Shown here: positions 31,191 to 55,754 of the stretch, one piece after another
Position numbering within the stretch: position 1 is the first letter of the stretch
Layout: each line of letters begins with the position of its first letter
Assembly (NCBI RefSeq): GCF_040183065.1
Contig: NC_091120.1
Coordinates: 183,732,396 to 183,796,395, forward strand
DNA from: Periplaneta americana
Taxonomy: Eukaryota > Arthropoda > Insecta > Blattodea > Blattidae
Direction of reading: 5' to 3'
DNA: 64,000 nucleotides
Translations under genes and position numbers: made by a program
The notes under the pieces: generated by a model
Seen by the model: the letters and a program-made list of their open reading frames with translations, nothing else
Database searches by the model: none
Told to the model about the DNA's origin: nothing

Positions 31191-34100
31191 GTTGCTCACT
31201 GGCCACTAGCCACCGGGCCAATACCGAGCCGTGTCAAACAAAAGTCCATCGAAATGATGGTAGTAAAATTCGCAACTATATACTTACATAATTCGCTCCA
31301 TTAGTCAAGTGCAAAGTTTATGCAGTACAACGGCGGTGTTTTGAATACAGCAAAAGAAACTGTAGATGTAGTAAGATCTAAAAGTAGGTTATCACAACGA
31401 AATACGGGAGGGGGGGGGGGGAATGTGTGTTTCAGGGAATATCATTCAAATGAAGGAAAGTAAATTTCCAGTTAATGTTCATTGAAGCATTGGGTACATA
31501 ATTATGACCGCGTTGCCATTTTATTTGTGGTCTAGAGAAAATACCTCGTCTTTATGAGGACAAATTTTAGCGGCCATGAAATTATTCGCTGCTTTCATCA
31601 TATTATTGTTTATCAATATTACAAAACAAAAAACCATTAAGGGACATTACCAAGAGAATCATCTCGGTTGTCTGCCTGTGCGTGGACTTCGTTAATAAAA
31701 CCTAAACTAACCAAACCTAACCTTCATATAATATTCAAGATGTGTAATTGGAGCAAGAAGGGATCTTCTTGATTTGATCTGGAATGTACACTCAAAAATA
31801 AATTCAAGTAAGGATCACGCTGCCACTGCATGAGAGGTCCGTGCATGCGACACAGCAAAACTTTTCCTGTTGCGAGCCCCTCATCTATGTTCAGAACGAA
31901 GGAGGAAGAGAGAGAGGAAAAAAACAAACAAATTTCTCGTTCTAACGACGCCATAGACCAACGTCATGTCCTTATGTTGGCGACATTGTGTATCTAGTTC
32001 AATTTGGTCATAACCGTAATTGCACGATTCAAAGCTACCTTACCAAATTCTCCAGTTTATTCTAAGTTCTTTCACCCATTAACGCCTATAATGTGAGAGA
32101 TGTAATGTACTGACATTGCGTGGACGAACTCACATACCTGGAGGCCTAGATCATATATACCCAGATTCCTTGGCCTTATAGGCTTTGACGGTAACAACTT
32201 TTGTCAGCTTTACTATGCTGCCATCTAGTTGACACATAAGGAGTCACGTCATAACTCCCATTTGAATTGCATTAGCGACTGTACTGCCATCTCATTTTCG
32301 TTTACGGCGAACGGGTGGCGATCCTGGCGGTTGTTCTCTTCAAGTTAGTTAGTGGGGTTTAAAAAGGGCGCGTCAGCATCTATGGCTATTTGCGCCCTTA
32401 GTTCTCTTCAAAGTGCTGCCGATTTTAACATAGGAATGATTAATCTCTTACATATTATAGGGTGGAGGCTAGGCATTATCTTGTCCAATACTTCATGACC
32501 TCCTTACGTCACCACTTATCTTAGGGGACTAGATAACTCTGTGCCTCCATCATTAAACACATTAATGGAGGTACCATTTCCTTAATGTCTGCTGAACACT
32601 ACATAAGATTACAGCTGTCATTTTAGCAGCTTATCATTGTACTTAGTTGCATAATGACGATTCTTCCACATACCAATTATGAAACAACCCACATAACTCA
32701 ACTTAATAAATAGGCCTTAAAATATAAAGTTCAAATAGGTCTATCGGGGAATAAAATTTCCTACCGGCAATGATGCATCAGATATTTATTAGTTGTTACT
32801 TCGAAACGAAGAAATCGCACTCCACAAATGAAGCTTTGGAACACAACAAAAAATTCAAACACAAATTACAATGAAGTCATGGTGCGATATTGTGAATGCC
32901 CAAAATGTGTGTTTAACACGTGCACCGGTACTAAGGAATTCGTTCGAGATAATTCGGAAGAAATTCAAGAAAAATAATATGCTATTTACGAACTGTCAAA
33001 CATGCAATTACAAATTAGGCCTACGAAGTGTGTTGAGGTTAAGTTCGTTTACGAAAGTTATTATGTAGGCCTACCTATTAATTTCAAGAAGTCACAATTG
33101 CGTGAACAAGCCTGTGGGTACCGGTACTGTTAAAGTTACAGGTTTTGGAGAAGATAATAAAATAAAGGAAGAACGTGCGTAAAAAAATCCCGTATATTTA
33201 AATTTACAGACTTACCTAATGTTTAACATCAGATGTAACTAACTATAGCTACCGGTACCGGTACGATATTCGAACAACAACTTCGTATGAGCGAATACGC
33301 TCTACGGTATTCATTGAAATTTAATTACACCACAGAAACATAGCTCTTCGTCATAAAAGTAAGATATCGGAAAACCTCACAAATACCTTCACTCTAGAAA
33401 TCCCATTACTTATGCAATACCTGTATTTATTACAACAATTTTCTCAAATTCACTAGTACCGGCACACAAGCGTCAGATTCGCAGACAGCTCAGCAGGATA
33501 CCATGGATACATTTATCCATGAGCATCTCATGTTCAAAAAAATAACCACGTACCATGTAACAGAATAACGTAAACTTAACTTATATGCTCTCAATTACAA
33601 TGTGTATTATAATCTCGTGGTATGTCTAATTATTTAATCTTTTTATCAATAAAATGTGTCGGTCAAGACAAAATATAGTATGTGGTAGTCTAATTATTGC
33701 AAGCGTAACAATAATGAAATTCAAACTTTCTGTTCTACATTTTACTTTAGTATCGTACATCTTACGCTACCTTTAATTACAAGAATTGACCAAAAGTGCA
33801 TACGCAATTTGTTCTACATTCGTAAAAATGCTTACAATTACCTTAATATTCAGTTGCTTATATACAAACGTCCAACGCGCTAAATGACTCCACCACACAC
33901 GATGAAATCACTTTTGTTACTCGTCTTGCCTAGTCTTCTTGTATGCATTTATTACATAATTAAGCAACTGTTTTTTAACCGGCGTCTCTCGCGTTCTATA
34001 GAGTCATCCAATTGGTTAAAACATTTTGTATGCCTGCGTTGCCAATTGACGTATGATAGAATTGTGTATAAAGAACTACATATTAAACGTAGTATTAATT

Positions 34101-34836
34101 ACATGATTAGACTGTTTGCTTTCATTATCCAATAATGTCAAAAGTAACTAATTTCACCCTTACCTTGAATTTAAACTAGTTTCATACGCTGCTTTCCCGC
34201 CTAATGCGAAAATGGCAGCGTCGCTTCTCTTGGAATATTCTGTTTATGAAGCAGACTTGCCAGTTCCCGTACGAAAATATACTTTATTTAGAATTTTTTT
34301 GCACATTAGAGTAAATATTTATTATCATACGAAATAGACCACTCTTGGTACAATATCGATTTTGCTCCTAAACTATTCTGCGAATTTTGTTTACAGTACC
34401 ATAATTACGAACGAATTCTTCCGACAAATATCCTTATGACACGACGTAGGCACCAAATTTTTCACTAGAAAAATTTAATCCCAGATCACATATACGATCT
34501 AGAGCAGTGGTCGCCAGCACTCGCTGAAATGGGTAAAGGGTAAGCGGAGCCGTCCCGTGTTCCCCCATCATGCAGCAGGAAGAGATAGAGAGCATACCCG
34601 CTAGCAGCTATGAATGCACCACAGTGCAGTGTGTTCTCCATGGGTAAGAGACGGTAGCCCCAGGGTGCTCTGTGCTGATGACAGTTGATCTTGAGTTTAA
34701 TCCAATGCCAGGTACTAGACTTTCGTCATTCACCTAAGCGTCCCTATCTATGAGCGACGAACAAAGCCACAAATTCAGTTAAATTTAAATTTTAATGTGT
34801 GATCTGATTATGAAACATGATTAGTGATTACCAAGG
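31191..34836. other. Upstream segment of GST unit 2
   Basis: Aligns with 18900-21075 and 52138-55370. Contains a G run at about 31409-31420 and insect-type 'AACCAAACCTAACC' stretches near 31705. I see no gene. Frames such as 32871-33068 and 33884-34135 are not preserved between units. Confidence 0.6.
32145..32455. mobile_element. Inverted-end repeat (copy B) with a nested 57-bp retroposed insert
   Basis: Opposite-orientation relative of 11101-11362. At 32344-32400 it carries a 57-bp insert flanked by the 11-bp repeat 'GTTCTCTTCAA' (32333-32343 and 32401-32411). The other copy shows the uninterrupted site, so the insert and its duplication are well defined. Confidence 0.75.
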
Positions 34837-35152
34837 TTCGGATAAAGTAGCTGTATCAGGATAGGCATCCTTGGTCTGTGCGTTTTGTTTACAAACAGTA
34901 ACTAGTTGTCACGTGTTCCCCAGCAGACAGTAATTACGATGCATATTCAGTTCCTATCAGCTGTAGGCTACTGTTCATTCACTGATGTTTTAGCTAGGGG
35001 AGGGAAGCGCTCTTATCAGCAGGTAGAGTTTTAGCTAGTGGGAGTAGTGTTTACGTGCCTTGACTTGCTTCAGACTAAGTAAACACTACCCCCTTCCACT
35101 TGCTAAAACTCTACCTCCTGATGCCTACTCTGACACAGCTACTTTATCCAAA
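34837..35152. mobile_element. Foldback/MITE-like element, unit 2 copy
   Basis: Same element as 21076-21391. The ends 'AGGTTCGGATAAAGTAGCTG' (34835 on) and 'AGATTTGGATAAAGTAGCTG' (minus, from 35154) are inverted repeats. Confidence 0.7.
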
Positions 35153-35426
35153 TCTCAGTGATTATTATGATTGCATACGGCTGTTCAGACTTTGAACGTT
35201 CGCTCACAAAAACCCGCAAGAAATGATATATCATATTTTGCCTTGGAGATACAGAATTCTGAATTATTTTAATGTTGAGGTCATTAACACAGAAAGCAGT
35301 TAATGGATTTGAAAAAATTAGACGGAAGAAACAATCTCTTAGCCACAGGATGTCACAACCAAAGATATTAAAAAAACGGACAAACTTTGAAATAGTTATG
35401 CTAGTATCAATAGGTGATACTACATA

Positions 35427-36711
35427 CTAGGTTCAAAAAGTTCCCGGAATTTGCTATTATCATAGAAACAACGTACCTTAAACACTATTCCACAGTATTC
35501 CCTTCAAAATAGTTGCCTTCCGCAACAACACACTTTTGCCAACGCGTGTAGAGTTCCTGGAAGCCATTTTGTGAAACCCGTCTTAGTGCTCTCGTCGCGT
35601 TTGCGATAACCTCTTCAGCATTGAATCTCCGTCCTTTCAGATGACTTTTCAGACGGGGAAACAGGAAGTAATCAGGTGGTGAGAGATCAGGAGAGTATGG
35701 TGGGTGATCCAAAGCAGTTATGTTGTGCCTGGCAAGAAAATTCTTTACAATAATTGCGCGATGAGCAGGTGCATTGTCATGCATAAGGAACCAGTTGTTT
35801 TCTACCCACTTTTCTGGACGTTTCCTTCTCACTGCGTCCAGGAGGCGACGGAAGATTTCTACGTACAATTCTTTCGTTACAGTACGACCTTCTGGAATGA
35901 ACTCATGGTGGATGAGACCCTGAGAGTCGAAGAAAACTTCCAACATAACTTTGCCTTTGGAAGTGTCCCTAGGAAATTTTTGCTTCCGAGGAGATGTTTT
36001 CGATTTCCACTCAGATGACTGTCGTTTAGGGACTGGGTCGTACAAGTAGTACCAAGTTTCATCACCAGCAATAATTTTGTTTAAGAAATCACCATCTTCA
36101 TCAGCCATACTGATCATGTCCCCAGCAAGAGTCATTCTTGTTTCTTTCTGTTCTGCCGACAACATTTTCGGAACTAACTTCTGAGACACGTAATGCATGT
36201 TGAGATGCTTGTGAAGAACATTGTGTACACTTCCGACTGATATTCCGACCTTTGCTGCTATCTCTTTTATGGTTTTACGTCGGTCGTCCCTCACAACATT
36301 ACGCACACGCTGAGCGATTGCTTCATTTGTTGCAGTTGTTGGTCGGCCGCTGCGTACGTCATCTTTGATGCTATCGCGGCCACCAGAAAAGCGTTTATGC
36401 CAGGCATACACTTGAGCTGCTTCGCCATATGCTTCTTCCAACAATCTTAATGTCTCTGCAGGAGTTTTGTGTATCAAAACACAGAACTTGATGTTTGTAC
36501 GTTGCTCTGTGGACATAATTACAAAATGCGACGAACAAACAAAACACTATGATAAACAATTGCCTACAACTCAAAACCAACTATCGCCATTATCAACACA
36601 CTTAAAGAAAATGACATCATGAATGTTACCAACAAAACAAATGTATAATATCCCTTGTTATATATTAATACGAAAAATGGTAGTAAAATTCCGGGAACTT
36701 TTTGAACCTAG
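35427..36711 (-). mobile_element. Apparently complete mariner element (1285 bp)
   Basis: Perfect 26-bp terminal inverted repeats start 'CTAGGTTCAAAAAGTTCCC'. They are flanked by TA at 35425-35426 and 36712-36713, the target duplication of Tc1/mariner elements. Length and a single open transposase frame fit a whole mariner. It sits between GST units 2 and 3. Confidence 0.95.
35485..36516 (-). CDS. Mariner transposase, full-length open frame (343 aa)
   Basis: Cut-and-paste transposase of the mariner family, expected to bind the 26-bp ends and move the element into TA sites. The N-terminal helix-turn-helix region (about residues 1-110) includes 'SGRPTTA' and 'IAAKVGISVGSVHNVLHKHL'. The catalytic region has Asp in 'AGDETWYY', Asp in 'LMHDNAPAHR', and the third Asp in 'YSPDLSPPDYFLF', with 34 residues between the second and third: the DD34D signature. 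The usual 'WVPHEL' linker motif reads 'YVSQKL'. The frame is uninterrupted, starts with ATG 196 bp inside the right-hand inverted repeat end and ends at a stop 58 bp inside the left one. Activity is not shown, but nothing visible disables it. The plus-strand frames over this stretch are shadows. Confidence 0.95.
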   Translation of the reverse strand: MSTEQRTNIKFCVLIHKTPAETLRLLEEAYGEAAQVYAWHKRFSGGRDSIKDDVRSGRPTTATNEAIAQRVRNVVRDDRRKTIKEIAAKVGISVGSVHNVLHKHLNMHYVSQKLVPKMLSAEQKETRMTLAGDMISMADEDGDFLNKIIAGDETWYYLYDPVPKRQSSEWKSKTSPRKQKFPRDTSKGKVMLEVFFDSQGLIHHEFIPEGRTVTKELYVEIFRRLLDAVRRKRPEKWVENNWFLMHDNAPAHRAIIVKNFLARHNITALDHPPYSPDLSPPDYFLFPRLKSHLKGRRFNAEEVIANATRALRRVSQNGFQELYTRWQKCVVAEGNYFEGNTVE

Positions 36712-36713
36712 TA

Positions 36714-37174
36714 GTATTATTAGGACGGGTAAAAATGTGTTGGGAAAATGTTTATGTAGATTAAGTACAGATTATTCTCATAATTGACAATATCAGCCAC
36801 TTTCCCATTAAATCTAGTGCTTTTTACAATCTGCGAGGGGGATATATGTACTATTGGCGACAATGATTATCTTCGCCACCTATTCATACAGGTAATAACT
36901 AAAGAAGTCACACTTACACGAACAAATTATCCATCACTATCAATTAGTAGAACCAGTGTACCAACTTCCTTATTTATATGACTTTTGCAGCTTCAGCATA
37001 TTTATCACTACATCTAATTTTCTTTCACAATTCATTACTACCTAACTAGTCAAACATATGTTTGCATGTAAAATTTCTGAAATTAAATTTCATTAATACA
37101 AGCCCTTTCACAGAAGCAATTGTAAGTGTAATCCATGGAATTTAATAACTTACCGGTACTAGTATTTAACAAAA
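36714..37174. other. Spacer between GST units 2 and 3
   Basis: AT-rich DNA between the mariner and the start of the unit 3 3' flank. No gene or repeat recognised. Confidence 0.5.
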
Positions 37175-39276
37175 TGAAGGATGTATTTGGTTGAACAGCA
37201 TTTACACGTTTAATAACCACATACACAGTAATATTCTTTTCACAGCAACATGAGATCAAAAGAAACAAAAATGAATAAATAGGACTGCAATATTTAAAAT
37301 GAGGACAAATTAGAGGATTTCCAAAAACATATGTGGACAGGTATTTTATTAACAAATTGCCATGTCCGCATAAATGCTGATGTATGGTAACCTTATCTTC
37401 CTATTACCAGATAGTATAATAAGAAGCAATTGACTATTACATATATAAAAAAGTAATGTGATGCCATAAAAATACACTTTAATTTTCTTTTTATAAAAGT
37501 AAGTGTTTCTAATATTCTGTACATCTACTGTATATATAACTTTCCTATTAAATTATGAAAGGATGTTTATGCTTAACACAGCAATCAAAATATCCTCAAT
37601 GAAAACTGTTTTCCATGTGATACTGTTGCAAGCCTATCCAGTTGGATATTCAAACTAATATCACCAGTGTAAAGTCGCATCAATGTATGTATCACCAGTG
37701 GGTGCAGACCCATTCTGAAGATCCAAGCTCATACAACAGAAAATGTAAATTACTACCACGAAACCAGAAGGAAAAATGATTTCACTCCAATTCCATCACC
37801 ATTTGCAACAAACTACTTTTCGAAATCATGATTACACGGATATTTAGTACATTTTTAAACCACGAACTCACATGAAGGGTCCAGGGGAAGAACATGCTAA
37901 GTCACATTTTACTGTTTTTACAGGAGAACAAGTTTAAAGTTTCAAGGTCCATTACATTGTATTGTCTCTGAGTTATCATTTTTCAAATATTTCTGTCTTA
38001 ATCAAGTTTTTACTCTGTACAATTAAACCACTGAAATCTCTATTGCCTGAGGTATTACATGGCATCCAAAACAAAAAATTGATAAAATTGGACTTAGCAC
38101 GTTTTTCCCCTGGACCCTTCACATGTCCGATGCACTATACAACAAAAGTGTATCTATAGTAACAATTGCATAACAAAATAGGACTTTTATAATGTTTATT
38201 CAATTCTTTTTTTAAACAATTATACAAATTTCAGTTCTGAAATACAGGAACTATAACTTTTGTGAACACATTAAGTATACATACATCTGCATAAAATTCT
38301 TTTATACATTCAGATTATGTAATAATTAGAACCAGAAGTGACAATGATGTTAACAACTGCTCCCTGTAAAATACAAAAACTGCAATTCCCGTCATCTCTG
38401 AATAAATGGAAAGGATCCTCAAATTTGAACAATTACATGAATTATTTCAGGACTCAGAACCTGTGTATAGCTCTACATTAATATCACATCACTGACTAAT
38501 TTGCTTTCGTAATCCTCAGAAAACTGTCACTTCTGATTTATAAACTAGAATAAGCATCTTCAAATATAATATCACATATCATGGCGTTTACAAGCAATAA
38601 CACATTATAGTTCATTGTATATTCAGAAACTCTAATACCTGAATGTATGATTCACAAGAGAATCTATATATAAACTGTAGTGCTTAATACAAAACAGACA
38701 TCCAGAGTACATTATGCACAAGGCCACAAGGATATAGAAAAATTCTGTCTGTCTTGAAGGTTATTTCTGCTATTTTATAAGCAGCATTACATAAAATATG
38801 TTATGTATCATATATGACGATATAAACTCGACTTCAAATATGAATTTTATGTGATAATAGTGGAAGATTTTCTTAGAGAATAGTATGTCTGGTAGCCAGG
38901 AGCAATCAACCTACGCAGTTTTCATTGGAGTAAAGTGACTCAAACTTACCCTACAATTAATTAGTCTTTCAGTCATTCAAAACCTAGCTGTCAAAATTTG
39001 AAATTTACTTTGTACTCCAGTGTCTATTTCAAAGGCACAAACACCTGGGATTCAAAATTTATGGGACAAGAAAATCCTGAGTTTTGTAGAACTATGTTCT
39101 ATTTAATCCAACGTTTCAGCAATAGCAGAGAAACTTGATATGCAAAATACAAAGTTATCTTAGAAAATAATACTCTTATATAATCAACTTTAATTTCAGA
39201 AATAACATCAGCATTAACAGATATATGGAGTATAATGTGGATCATTCTTCTGTTGGAGCTTGTGCTGTTCTTGCCC
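37175..39276. other. 3' flank of GST gene 3 (unit 3)
   Basis: Aligns from its first base region with positions 1-1772 of unit 1 and, from about 37450, with 22003-23597 of unit 2. Candidate poly(A) signals correspond to those of gene 1. It is interrupted only by a 245-bp element at 37875-38119. Confidence 0.7.
37875..38119. mobile_element. 245-bp MITE with 'AAGGGTCC' ends
   Basis: Inverted ends 'AAGGGTCCAGGGGAAGAAC' and 'AAGGGTCCAGGGGAAAAAC', both continuing 'TGCTAAGTC' after one or two bases. Flanked by CACATG at 37869-37874 and 38120-38125. Unit 2 has the uninterrupted site ('ACTCACATGTCCGATG', near 22400), so insertion and 6-bp duplication are clear. Superfamily not assigned. Confidence 0.85.
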
Positions 39277-51213
<11,937 letters not shown>

Positions 51214-51833
51214 TGTTTATTCTGTAGAAAAAAAAAAGACAATTGCATATAAAATTTATTCACAACGAGCTATCTCAGCTCTTTTTTTTTTTTTAAAGAG
51301 ATATCAGTGGTTTAGATACAGATTACTTCATTGCACTTCTTTCAAGGTTTTCTCCAACTACATAAAATTGTCAGCAGAAAATCCAATGACAAATCCACCA
51401 CAGATTCTTATCCCAAAATACTATCTCGTTATCAATTGCACTAGCATTATCTAATGACAAAACTGATAACAGCATTGTTAAATAACTGATAAAATGTATT
51501 TCTTTAAACTTAGCAATTAAAAAAGATGTGGAATATTATTAAGAAACAGAAAATGACCTTGATATCTCAGAAGTGCTTAATCACACAGAAAATGTGTTTG
51601 TTCATTACATGCAATCTCTGATAAGCAAATGTTGTAAAAATATTATTCAGTAGTTGTAAAAATGTTATTCAGTAACTGAAAAACAAAGAGGATGTATTCT
51701 CTGATAGTCATATGCTGTAAAAATATTGCTCAATAACTGAAAAACAAACAGGATGTGCGATTTGAATGGCATTTATTATTGGTCCAATTTGCATAATCGA
51801 TAAATTATCAATATTTAATAGACTGGATTTCAC

Positions 51834-51880
51834 CTTGGCATATATTCAGTAGTAGAAACAGCTGGATAATATGCACAGAG
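51834..51880 (-). other. Possible noncoding first exon of GST gene 3
   Basis: On the minus strand 'ATATATGCCAAG' is followed by GTGAAA (donor at 51833-51832), at the position matching the candidate exon of gene 2 (31122). A SINE at 51880-52137 lies immediately upstream and may cut or displace the start of this exon. Confidence 0.3.
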
Positions 51881-52137
51881 CCACCGGCATGGCTCAGTCG
51901 GTTAAGGCGCTTGCCTGTAGGTCTGAAGTTGCGCTCAGACACGGGTTTGATACCCGCTTGGGCTGATTACCTGGGTGGGTTTTTCCGAGGTTTTCCCCAA
52001 CCGTTAAGTGAATGCCAGGTAATCTATGACAAACCCTCGGTCTCATCTCGCCAAGTACAATCTTGCTATCAACAATCTCATCGACGCTAAATAACCTCGT
52101 AGTTGATACAGCGTCGTTAAATAACCAACTTAAAAAA
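51880..52137 (+). repeat. tRNA-derived SINE at the 5' end of GST gene 3
   Basis: A box 'TGGCTCAGTCGGTTAAGG', B box 'CGGGTTTGATACCCG', body 'GGTTTTTCCGAGGTTTTCC', end 'GCGTCGTTAAATAACCAAC'. Unit 2 lacks it between 31170 and 31185. The minus-strand frame over it is a shadow. Confidence 0.85.
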
Positions 52138-55100
52138 GTAGATATTTGACGTTGCTCACTGACCACTAGTCACCGGGCCAATACCGAGCCATGTCAAACA
52201 AAAAACAATCGAAATGATGGTAGTAAAATTCGCAACTACATTCTTAAATAATTCGCTCCATTAGTCAAGTGCAAGGTTTATGCAGTACAACGGCGGTATT
52301 TTGAATACAGCAAAAGAAACTGCAGATGTAGTACGATCTAAAAGTAGGTTATCGCAACGAAATACAGGGAGGAGGGGGGGAATATGTTTCAGGGAATATC
52401 ATTCAAATGAAGGAAAGTAAATTTCCAGTTAATGTTCACCAAAGTAGGCTATTAGGTACGTAATTATGACCGCGTTGTCGTTTTATTTGTGGTCTAGAGA
52501 AAATACCTCGTCTTTTACGAAGACAACTTTTAGTGGCTGTGAAATTATTCGCTGCTTTCATCATATTATTGTTTACCAATATTACGAAACAAAAACTATC
52601 ATTAAGGGCCATGACCGACAAGATCTTGGCTGTCTGCGCATGCGTGGACTTGGTTAATAAAAACCTAAACTAACCAAACCTAACCTTCATATAATATTCA
52701 AAATGTATAACTGGAGCAAGACGGGGATTTTCTTGATTTGATCTGGAATGTACACTCGAAAATAAATTCAAGTAAGGATCACGCTGCCATTGCATGAGAG
52801 GTCCGCGCATGCGTCACAGCAAAACTGTTCCTGTCGCGAGCCCCTCATCTATGTTCTTATGTTGGCGACATTGTGTATTTAGTTCAATTTGGTCGTAACT
52901 GTAACGGCACGATTCAAAGCTACCGTAGCAAATTCTCCAGTTTATTCTCAAATTCTTTCACCCTGCCTATAGTGTGAGATATGTAATGTACTGACATTGC
53001 GTGCACGAACTCACATACGTGAAAGCTAGGCATTATCTTGTCCAATACTTCATGACCTCCTTACGTCATCACGTATCTTAGTGGGCTAGATACTGTCGGT
53101 GACTTAGAAGACGAGAGCGGACTGAGGAGGAAGGGATGTGAACAGATAACGTACGACAACACGTTCAATATTTGTACTGCAGTAAGCGGAAACATTAGGT
53201 CTCCTTCTGTTCAACTTAGCTTTAATTTCCATACGCATTGTTACTCATGTTTCCTGCACGAGTAATAACCTGCCTACTGGGATGCTTATCTGAGCGATGT
53301 TTATAATAATCAACACCGATAGTCAAGAAGGTCACATTCTTTCCGCTCGTCTTCTCCTGAGTAACGGACAGTAAATCTGTGGCTCCATCATTAAACTCAT
53401 TAATGGAGATACCATTTCCTTAATGTCTGCTGAACATTACATTAAGATTACAGCTATCATTTTAGCAGCTTTCAATTTATTATGAAACAAACCACATAAC
53501 TCAACTTAATAAATAGGCCTAAAATATAAAGTTCAAATAGGTCTATCAGGGAATAAAATTTCCTACCGGCACTGACGCATCAGATATTTATTAGTTATTA
53601 CTTCCAAACGAAGAAATCGCAATCCATAAAAATAAATTTTGGAACATCAAAAAATTCAAACACAAATTACAACGAAGTCGTGGTGCGATATTGTGAATGC
53701 CCAAAATGTGTGTTTAACAGGTGCACCGGTACTGAGGAATTCGTTCGAGATAATTCGGAAGAAATTCAAGAAAAACAATATGCTATTTACGAACTGTCAA
53801 ACATGCAATTACAAATTACGAAGTTTGTTGAGGTTAAGGTCAGGTTGGTTAGTAAAGTTATTATGTAGGCCTACCTATTAATTTCAACACGACACAATTG
53901 CGTGAACAAGGCTCTAATAGGCCTGTGGGTACCGGTACTGTTTAAGTTACAGGTTTTGGAGAAGATAATGAAATAAAGCAAGAAAGTGGGTAAAAAAATC
54001 GCCTTATGCGTAGCCTATATTTAAATTTACGGGCCTACCTATTATGTTTAACATCAGGCAGTAACTATAGGTACGATATTCTAACAACAACGTCGTATGT
54101 TCCAATAATATGCTCTACGGCACGGTATTCATTGAAATTTAATTACACCACAGAAACATAGCTCTTCGTCATAAATGTAACAAATCGAAAATCCTCACAA
54201 ATATCTTCAGTCTAGGAAACCCATTACTTATGCAATATTTATTACAATTTTCTGAAATTCACTAATACCGGCACACCAGCATCAGATTCTCAGGCAGCTC
54301 AGCAGCATACCATGGATACGTACATTATCCATAAGCGTATCATGTCCAAAAAAATAGGCCTACCCACGTATACAGAATGTAACAAAACTAAGAACGTAAA
54401 ATATCTTCTCAATTACAATGTGTATTGTAATCTCGTGGTATGCCTAATTATAATTAATCTTTTTATCAATAAAATGTGTCGGTGAAGACAAAATATAGTA
54501 TGCGGACGGGTCGGTAGTTTAATTGCAAGCGTAACAATTATGAAATTCAAACTTTCTGTTCTACATTTTACTTTAGAAAATCTTTCGCTAACCTTTAATT
54601 ACGAGACCAAAAGTGTAGGCCTATACGCAATTTGTTCAACATTTTTAAAAATACTTACAATTGGTATCCAGTTGCTTCTATACCAACGTCTAACGCGCTA
54701 AATAACTCCACCATACACGAAGAAATCACTTTTGTTACTCTTCTTGCCTAGTTATCTTGTATGCAATTATTATATAACTACGCAACTGTTTTTTTAACCG
54801 GCGTCTCTCGCGTTCTATCGAGTCATCCAATTGGTTAAAACATCTTGTATGTCTACGTTGCCAATTGCCATATGGTAGGGTGTGTGTGTGTGTAATAAAA
54901 AGCTACATACAGATACAGTATCACATGATTAGACCGTTTGCTTTCATTATCCAATAATGATGTCAAAGTAATGTCGCCCTTGCCTTGAATTTAAACTAGT
55001 TTCATACGCTCATGTTTTCCCGCCTAATGCGAAAATAGCAGCGTCGCTCTCATGGAATATTTGTTTATGTAACCGGTTCCCATACAAAAATATATTTCAC

Positions 55101-55373
55101 TGTTTAGAATCTTTTACACATTAGACTAAATATTTGTTACCGGTATCATACGAAGTATAGACTTCAGTCTTGGTAAACTATAACGATTTTGCTCCTAAAC
55201 TATTCTGCGAAATTTGTTTACAGTACCGTAATTACATTTTCCGAGAAAGATCCTCATGACATGATGTACTGTAGGCACCAAATTTTTCACTCGAAATTTT
55301 TTGTTTAAACCAATGGCAGGTACTTGACTTCCGTCATTCACCTAAGGGTCCCTATCTGTGGGCGATGAACAAA
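52138..55373. other. Upstream segment of GST unit 3
   Basis: Aligns with 31180-34760 of unit 2 in the same order, including the G-rich stretch at 52368-52380. About 230 bp present in units 1 and 2 (near 20690-20930 and 34480-34690) is missing near 55300. No gene is seen. Confidence 0.6.
53093..53371. mobile_element. 279-bp MITE with TA duplication, unit 3 only
   Basis: Ends 'CTGTCGGTGACTTAG' and, on minus, 'CTGTCCGTTACTCAG' are inverted repeats that continue to 'AAGACGAG'. TA flanks at 53091-53092 and 53372-53373. Units 1 and 2 show the empty site ('CTATATAACGCTG' and 'CTAGATAACTCTG'). Confidence 0.85.
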
Positions 55374-55374
55374 G

Positions 55375-55562
55375 CTGTAGTTCTTCTGGCCACATGATTA
55401 ATGGCACAACGGTGAAATGTTGGTATGGGAAATGGGAAGATTCGAGATGACACTTTCTTTGTCCACCAGAAATTCCACTTTCACTCACTGGGAATCGAAC
55501 CCAAGTTACCAGCATGGAAAGACAATGCTCTAGCTAGCCATTCAGCTAACAGTATGCCTCAC
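55375..55562 (-). repeat. tRNA-derived SINE at the right edge of unit 3
   Basis: On the minus strand 'TAGCTGAATGGCTAG' and 'GGGTTCGATTCCCAGT' form a tRNA-like head; the body runs to 'TGGCCAGAAGAACT'. Homology to unit 2 stops at its left edge. Confidence 0.8.
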
Positions 55563-55754
55563 TCAAGATAACTTTATTATGATTATAAGCTCATTATCGA
55601 AAGTGTTGTGCACTGCACACATTCCTTACGCCATTATTGAACTTTAAGCAATGTAAAATACAAATATAGACTCATAGACTACGCATCTTGAATATTGTGT
55701 GGATTAGCAGTTAAATTCCATTTTTTACATTCTGGAAAATAATTACATATAAAA

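Noticed and set aside
35704-36018. Plus-strand frame of 104 aa
   Set aside because: Lies wholly inside the mariner transposase on the other strand and has no family features.
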